From Mimachlamys varia (Eukaryota; Mollusca; Bivalvia; Pectinida; Pectinidae): a DNA stretch of 64,000 bases. Each line of letters begins with the position of its first letter. Positions within the stretch are counted from its first letter, which is position 1. Below, piece by piece: positions 47,101 to 56,100 of the stretch. Location of the stretch: positions 50,760,401 through 50,824,400 of the forward strand of contig OX392527.1 of the NCBI GenBank assembly GCA_947623455.1, given 5' to 3'. The position numbers and the translations under genes are program-made. Under the pieces are notes generated by a model, which had not been told where the DNA came from, searched no databases, and saw nothing but the letters and a program-made list of their open reading frames with translations.

Positions 47101-50100
47101 CATGGGAAATTAAAGCATTACAGAATTTAAGGAAAGTTCCTTAACTAAGAATTTTCTCCTTAACTTCTGTAATGCGTTTCTATGGATTTAAGGAGTTTCC
47201 TTAAGGTACTTAGGAACGTTGATGAAACCAGGGCCTGTTGCAGTTAAAGCTAGCAACTAGTCCAATAGATATCAGATCAACATTGTAATCAAAAATGTAG
47301 GGAAGCTTAGTCCAACAGATTCACCAGACCTAAATGTAGGTAAGCTAAGTCCAACAGATTCACCAGAACTAAATGTCGGGAAGCTTAAAGTCCAACAAAT
47401 TCACCAGACCTAAATGTAGATAAGCTAAGTCCAACAGATTCACCAGACCTAAATGTAGATAAGCTAAGTCCAACAAATTCACCAGACCTAAATGTAGATA
47501 AGCTAAGTCCAACAGATTCACCAGAACTAAATGTAGGTAAACTAAGTCCAACAGATTCACCAGATCTAAATGTAGGTAAACTAAGTCCAACAGATTCACC
47601 AGACCTAAATGTAGGTAAGCTAAGTCCAACAGATTCACCAGACCTAAATGTAGGTAAACTAAGTCCAACAGATTCACCAGACCTAAATGTAGGTAAACTA
47701 AGTCCAACAGATTCACCAGACCTATTCACCAGACCTAAATGTAGGTAAGCTAAGTCCAACAGATTCACCAGACCTATTCACCAGACCTAAATGTAGGTAA
47801 GCTAAGTCCAACAGATTCACCAGACCTATTCACCAGACCTAAATGTAGGTAAGCTAAGTCCAACAGAGTCACCAGACCGAAATGTAGGTAAACTAAGTCC
47901 AACAGATTCACCAGACCTAAATGTATGGAAACTAAGTCCAACAGATTCACCAGACCTAAATGTATGGAAACTAAGTCCAACAGATTCACCAGACCTAAAT
48001 GTAGGTAAGCTAAGTCCAACAGATTCACCAGACCTAAATGTAGGTAAACTAAGTCCAACAGATTTACCAGACCTAAATGTAGGTAAACTAAGTCCAACAG
48101 ATTCACCAGACCTAAATGTAGGTAAACTAAGTCCAACAGATTCACCAGACCTAAATGTAGGTAAACTAAGTCCAACAGATTCACCAGACCTAAATGTAGG
48201 TAAACTAATTATATAAGTCCAACAGATTCACCAGACCTAAATGTAGGTAAGCTAAGTCCAACAGATTCACCAGACCTAAATGTAGGTAAGCTAAGTCCAA
48301 CAGATTCACCAGACCTAAATGTAGGTAAGCTAAGTCCAACAGAGTCACCAGACCGAAATGTAGGTAAACTAAGTCCAACAGATTCACCAGACCTAAATGT
48401 ATGGAAACTAAGTCCAACAGATTCACCAGACCTAAATGTAGGTAAGCTAAGTCCAACAGAGTCACCAGACCGAAATGTAGGTAAGCTAAGTCCAACAGAT
48501 TCACCAGACCTAAATGTAGGTAAGCTAAGTCCAACAGATTCACCAGACCTAAATGTAGATAAGCTAAGTCCAACAGATTCACCAGACCTAAATGTAGGTA
48601 AGCTAAGTCCAACAGATTCACCAGACCTAAATGTAGGTAAACTAAGTCCAACAGATTCACCAGACCTAAATGTAGGTAAGCTAAGTCCAACAGATTCACC
48701 AGACCTAAATGTAGGTAAACTAAGTCCAACAGATTCACCAGACCTAAATGTATGGAAACTAAGTCCAACAGATTCACCAGAACTAAATGTATGGAAACTA
48801 AGTCCAACAGATTCACCAGACCTAAATGTATGGAAACTAAGTCCAACAGATTCACCAGAACTAAATGTAGGTAAACTAAGTCCAACAGATTTACCAGACC
48901 TAAATGTATGGAAACTAAGTCCAACAGATTCACCAGACCTAAATGTAGGTAAGCTAAGTCCAACAGATTCACCAGACCTAAATGTAGGTAAACTAAGTCC
49001 AACAGATTCACCAGACCTAAATGTAGGTAAACTAAGTCCAACAGATTCACCAGACCTAAATGTAGGTAAACTAAGTCCAACAGATTCACCAGACCTAAAT
49101 GTAGGTAAACTAAGTCCAACAGATTCACCAGACCTAAATGTAGGTAAACTAAGTCCAACAGATTCACCAGACCTAAATGTAGGTAAACTAAGTCCAACAG
49201 ATTCACCAGACCTAAATGTAGGTAAACTAAGTCCAACAGATTCACCAGAACTAAATGTAGGTAAGCTAAGTCCAACAGATTCACCAGACCTAAATGTAGG
49301 TAAGCTAAGTCCAACAGGTTCACCTGACCTAAATGTAGGTAAGCTAAGTCCAACAGATTCACCAGAACTAAATGTAGGTAAGCTAAGTCCAACAGATTCA
49401 CTAGACCTAAATGTAGGTAAACTAAGTACAACAGATTCACCAGACCTAAATCTAGGGAAGTCCTTAATTATGTTTTCTTTTGATCATTCACCCCTGAAGA
49501 TACATTTGAACTTGTCCAATTCAAAGTTTGGAATAGTTTATTATGGCATTTTAGGGGTGAATGGGTGATACTTCCTTGGCAAATGTATATATAAATAACA
49601 TATATGGCATATATTCATTCAATATTATTAACGGTAGTCTAGTCTAGATCTCCCGACCTTCTTTTCAAACCCACTGATCATCCTTTCTGCCCTTCATTGT
49701 TTGTGTGACTGTCGGTGTTTCTTTGTGAAACCCTGTATACATGTGCATTTCCTTTTGTTCATTGTGTCCTTATGATCAATTGTTCATTGAAATTTGAATG
49801 GTTTTCTACAATCTTACAATTCATAATTCATGCATTTCATTATCATCATTGTGCACGTTGATATTACAAATATATATGTTGTACACAATATTTGTCTGTT
49901 GGCATGACAGTCCATGGAGGATGTGCTCCCTTCACAAGTAAACATGTAAAAGCCCGCAATAGATTCATTGTTGCATGTTGTACATGAGAGATCTACCGAA
50001 TATGTACAGAGACAATGTTCAAACCCAGGGGTCCCAGCGGGTTTTCCCTGGGACCCTCAAATTTCATAGATGTAGGAGTCCTGGGACTCCCATCACAAAT

Positions 50101-53100
50101 AATATATAGTAAAACTTCATCAATTTTGGGGGTCCTTTGACAATTTAAGGAGTCGAAATGCAGGTTTTTGTGCATCAGGGAAAACCCTGGCAGGTCCAGA
50201 CTTATGATAAAAGGAAAGAGGCAGAGCCTAAAATGATTGAAAATGTATGGTTTTACAAAAACAAGTTATGACATTCCTGCAATATTTGTCGACGGTTTTT
50301 ATTTGAAGACACCAAGAAGTATATAAATGCATGTATAGCCGCGCATGTTGATGATAAACATTACTGTACCTGTGAGAAAATAGAAACCTTGTTAAAAAGA
50401 AACAGTATCAGTTTCAAAAAACATTGTCTCTCAATCCAAGGGCTCAGTGTTGGTATTAATTACTCATTACAGACACAAATACATGAACGTAAAAGTGTTA
50501 CGCATTTAACTTTGGATCAATATTGCATGTCAAATGCATGATGATGTATGCATGCACCAGCATAAATGGGCTTCAACGAAATAATGGGTCACATGCACAT
50601 TCTAAACTGTAATTGTCTATAGACTGAGTGAGGTACATCTGTAATGTGAGGGTATACCCCCACCAGACCCTCGGCAGTGGTGCAGGAGTGCGAACATCTG
50701 CAAGCCGGCCCTATAGCTACATTATGTACAGCCACAATCCCACTCTGATATCTAGAGATTGTCTGTCGACAAGAAAATAAGATAGTGTAACATGGTCTCT
50801 ATTCAGTTCCAACTTTTACAGTATCAGAGTTTGAAGAAACTGAAGTTTTGTCCAATGTTACGTTTATCTTGCCCCGTAAGATAGTAGATGATGGTCACCA
50901 TTAGGTTCTCAGTTCACAGTATCAGTGTTTGAAGAAACTGAAGTATTGTCCAATCTTACGTTATCTTGCCTCGATAGTAGAAGTGTTAATATTGACTTCT
51001 CCTCCAGTGCCCAGGCTATAGGGGGTGAACTTTGGATCAGCAGTGTTGTGTGGCCTGATGGGCTGTTCATCATTATAGTGGTGTGATTTTTTCAGAGTAA
51101 ATACTTGTGGTATGAGGAGAGAATTGTGTACAAATAAAATTTACCTGAAGATTATAACTTATTATCTGGGTCAGATGTACCGGTACATGTACTTGAACTC
51201 ATTCATCCCAGAAGACACATTTGAACTCTTCCAATTCAAAGGTTGGAATAGTTCATTATGAAATTGCAGGGGTGGAAAACTTTTTTTTTTAATGTGATCT
51301 ACATGTACATTGATTTTTCCAGTACATGTAATAAATTGTAAAATTTCGTTGATTGTGATTTTGTTCCATAGAAAGTATTTCAATTTTGTATGTGTATATT
51401 ATGTGAAAGGTTATATGGTGGCTAATATACATGTACTGTACATGTACTATGTAGCGGTTCATTGTAATCTGATGGTTTTTGATCATATCATATTTAATAT
51501 CTAATTTCTAGCAATTTAGAAGCTCTAGTGTGTTTTTCATATACATTAAATAAGTGTCCTCATTATTTCCAACCTAACATCTATCTACTATCAACATATT
51601 TTAATTGTCCCAATCTGTTTATTTTCTTAAAAATTCTTATGTACTGTCTATTTATATTATCTCACTTGATGTTCAAATCATTAAACCCCTTTTACTAACA
51701 TTTTAATCAACTGTAATGATGGCTATTTAATATGGATTTGCTGCTTTACAGTCAATAACATATATATATACATTTTTGTATACTACAGATCAATATATAT
51801 AATCAAAGCCTTGCATGAACTTTCTGCATTGGTTATTTATTGTTAAAGGAAGGTTTCTATTTACTCATTTTTACCTGTTTTCTATGACTCATTTAAGAAA
51901 TACCACTGACTTTGTGGTTATACCCACACCACATGTACATATTTCTTTCATCGAATTGAATGAAAAAGCAAACATGTAGTATTTAAGTTTGATAAATTAC
52001 CTCTGTCAGATAATATGTAGGTGTATGGTGGTGCAGACTGTTTGTACACTGACTTAGTCACAGGTCCCTTATGACACTTTATTATTCCTGAGCACCTGTA
52101 TAATTTATTGAACTTTTTGTATAGGACTTTTCTGCATACCTGTGTGGTTGTCACGTTCACTTTTGTTTGTAATAACGTCTACTGATTTGCTCAAAACATT
52201 GAAAGTTTTCATAAATTTCATCCTTTAAATTTTAAAGTATATGTAGACTTCTCTGTAGAATATGAAATAATTATTTAGGGGTAGGGGTGACGGGGTTGGA
52301 TTTGATCACTTCAATGTCTAACCATGATCAGACATAATCAGATTCAAAGTTCTTAGATAAGCGAGGGTTGAATACTTCAGGGCAGGGCACTTAAGCAAGC
52401 GAGGGTTGAAAACTTCAGGTCAGAGAACTTAAGCAAGCGAGGGTTGAAAACTTCAGGGCAGGGAAGTTAAGCTTGTCTTAAGTACATGATATATCTGGCA
52501 ATTCGTGATGTAAAAGCAAGTATCTGGTAGTTTTGTCATAATCCTATTGTTTTTGGAAGCAACACCAATTTTTATTGTCAGTCATTTCAGTGATATTACA
52601 TTAACGTAGACCCACTTGTATGAAACACTATACATGTACATGTAATGTACTTATAGCTGTATCCCATTACAAGAATCTGATATCTATCGATTAACAAAAT
52701 CTTTTTTTAAATATTCCTGAAGTCCCAGTATGACACTTTCACACTTGAATTAAACTTGTAAAATAACTATAAATGTATGAGATTTAAACTTCAAACCCCT
52801 GATGTTTTGTGCTATCCATTGTATTTTCAATGAATTAAAAAAACAAAACTGTTCTGAATAACCCCAATCAAAAAGTTAGAACATTAAGTTACATTATAAT
52901 TGGGGGGAAGGGGGAGGCCCGGGAGAGAAAGGGAGGGGGAAAAAGAAAAGCTTACTAAGTTACACGGTGACATGCACCCATTACACTCTACATCATAGTG
53001 TGTGCATTGATACAGTGTGACTGTCCATGTGCAGTCCCTTTGATCGACCTGAGCATATGTTGGAAAAATGTGTGGGAGTAACACCAGCCCCCTACAACTA

Positions 53101-56100
53101 CAAGTGTAACCAATGGACATAGGGGATTTTCCATGACAGTCAATGAAAGTTTTCAGTTGTTTACTGATGTACATGAACAGTGTATATCAAAAGTTTTTGA
53201 CATTTTGTGTAAGTAAGGGATAATGTGGGATCTATTAGTTTGCTTTACATGCTGTACCATGGTAACTCTTTAGCTTGTGTCCCTAAAAATCAAATAGTCT
53301 GTTGTAAGTGACTTCAGGGAGTTGCAATTCAACCGATTAAAAGAAATATCATATTACAGAAATGAACTTAAAGTTAAAAACAAATTGTAATCATTGTGAA
53401 AAAAAAGTCTATACAATCATGATATCTAAAAGTGCTATGGTGTCTTTGTAATGGCGGGTATAGTATTGGACCTCACAATCACCTGTACACTTTGGTGATA
53501 CCACAATCTGATTAAAATCATATCTTGATCTCTGTGCCGTTCTGTAAACTTTTCTCTGCTGCGTCAAGATCTGAGGACATCCCCTAGGGGTCACGTTCAG
53601 ATGACCTTTAGCATTAATATTATAGCCAATCAAATTACTACTTTCAGAATCTGAAATATGAATTTTTGTGGTGATAAATCTTGCATAATTGTATCGTACA
53701 TTTGTACGTTTAGTCATTTCGTCACAACATGCTAATGTGCAATATTGTGAGGAAATGACTTGCTGCAGATGACACAGTCATTAGAAATTCTACTTCAAAG
53801 TGGAGGGGACAAAGGTCATCAGAACATGACCTCTTATGGAATGTTGTCAGATCCTTGTAAAACGGAGTGAGAACAAGGATCTGTATTTTAATCAGATTGG
53901 TGATACGATTGCATGAAATTTAAATGTTCTGTTATTGCCTTAGTTAAGATATTATAAATATTGTCAGTAAAATGTTTGTCATACTGATTATTTAACTGTA
54001 TTATCAGTCATATTAATTATATATAAATGCATGTACAGTGTATTGTGTATGATTTGTATATTGAGAATGCCCACAAACATTGTGAAAATACCAAACTGTA
54101 TTGTACGTGTGTTGAAAATGCCCTCAAACATATTCAGACAATACTTAACTATTGTTTTTTGTGTATTGAGATCTAGAATGCCCACAAACATTCTGTCAAT
54201 ATACTATAATATATATCAATTGTGTGTTATACTGTTATGCATTGAGAATTCATGGGGCTGCGGTGGGCGAATGGTTAAGGTGTCCTGGCATTTTATCACT
54301 AGGTAGGCACCTCTGGGTTGCGAGTTCAAAACGCAGTTGCCAGTTACTGACCATAGGTCGGTGGTTTTTCTCTGGTTCCTCCGGCTTTCCTCCTCCTCCA
54401 AAGCTCGGAATGTCCTTGAATAACCCTGGCTGTTAATAAGGATGTAAAACAAAATGAACCAAACAAAAACTAAACCAAAGGTGTTGAGAATGCACACCTA
54501 TCCTTTAAAGTCTTAAATGTTATTTGTTGTTTTATGTACAGTATCTTTATATTGTATGTGTGATATGTATTGACACAGATAGTGTAATGATATGTTGTTT
54601 GTATATGATGGGCCCTGACACTGTTTTGATGTTTAGTGTTGTTTGTATGTACTTACAGATTTTGAGAATGCCCACATTGATGCTGACCAGGCCTCCGCCA
54701 CAGGTGACCGCCATCTCGAACCGAACACCAGCAACAATAAAGACAGTATGTATTATTAGATATATATCTGTATTTCAGAACTTGTAAGTTTAAACATGCT
54801 TTACTTTCACTTGAATTTCTGAAGGTAAACATCCTTAACTCATTCACCCCTGGAGATATAGAGGCTATTCAGTGGTTTCCCATTAAATATAAAACATATT
54901 TCACAAGTATGGCAGATTTTTTTTATATTTTCACGAGTGTGTAGCACGAGTGAAAATATATTTTAAACCTGCCAGAAGAGTGAAATATATTTGATATTAA
55001 TCGGGAAACCATTGAATTTTCTTTTTATTTCATTTTCGAAATTTTTGGATTTGCGTTTACAACTGATAGGGACGGAGTGCCTATAAATGCTTAGAGAATA
55101 TTAATACGCCACAGGATGAAGTTCTATTTTTGGTTCAAAATATAGTAAAAAGACAAAAACATATTAATAAAGTCCATTAGATATCTATTAATTTCTAAAA
55201 TACTATGATGGTTTTAATTTCCTTACTTTTTATGATTTGATTCACAAATAACGAAAAAATAGTACACAAATAGTGCGCAATGATATCGGACCGAAACTTA
55301 TATCATCACTAGTGATGATATAAACAGTGATGATATCAGTTTTATCAAGCTGATATTTTCTGATATTTCACTGGTAAAAAAGTAATAAATATTTGAATTC
55401 TTCAAATCAAAAAGTTGGAATAGTTCATTATGTATTTTCAGGGGTGAGTGAGTTAATTAGATGGTATTATCTTTAAGAGTAATTGTTCTCTCTCAAAAGC
55501 AAATGTTGTGAAAATAGAACATATCCTAATTGTATCTATATAAGGTGATGTTGATGTTTTTTTTCAGGCCTACTGATTGGGTTTATAGCTGGAGCTATAG
55601 TCGTACTGTTGCTGGCTGTGTTCGGGTTCATCTTCTGTCGTAAGAGGTAAGGACACTTGTCCATCTTTTACAAGATTTAATTTGTTTGGATAGTCCAACC
55701 TGCCCAACTTGACCACTCAAAGAACCTGCACTTAAAATGGTTTTATAGCCAGGTGTCCATTATATAAAGTTTTTGTTCGGGCAGATTTGGCTTTGTATAA
55801 GTTTATACAAAAAATGATTTCATTTTTCAAAAAAAAAATGTGCGAAATTAATTGCCACTATTAATACTTCAGTAGAAAAAAAGTATGGATATTTTATCAA
55901 TTTGATGCAAGTCTCAATTGGCAAAATAAAAAAAATAATGAAAACGGATGGTCATTTACATGCCCAACATTTGTGCTGTGAGTCTGTAGATTCAAATAGG
56001 ACTATAAACTTCAGTCCTGTATACACAGGCCATTGAGCTGTATATAATCCAGGCTTGTAAACAATCTTCGCACTACATCTTGTTCGGAAATTTGTCTAGC

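Larger units (their letters stand above)
44854..54658 (+). other. Intron 4 of the lectin receptor (9.8 kb)
   Basis: It starts GTTAGT and ends ACTTACAG. It contains the fold-back element at 47.0 kb, the 39-bp array at 47.3-49.5 kb, several MITEs and a SINE. From 44.9 to 47.0, 50.2 to 50.8, and 51.3 to 52.3 kb I see AT-rich sequence without recognisable exons. The positions 48,197-49,567 are open on the plus strand (see findings) but no usable exon boundaries are evident. Confidence 0.65.
54746..55567 (+). other. Intron 5 of the lectin receptor
   Basis: It is 822 bp with a GTATGT donor and a TTTTTTTTCAG acceptor, almost entirely occupied by a 90-bp MITE split by a CACGAGTG element. Confidence 0.8.

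Noticed and set aside
48205..49440. 411-residue leucine-rich ORF on the minus strand (NLLDLVYLHLGLV repeats)
   Set aside because: It is one of several frames left open by a 39-bp non-coding array inside an intron. No splice sites, promoter or conserved flanking sequence support it.
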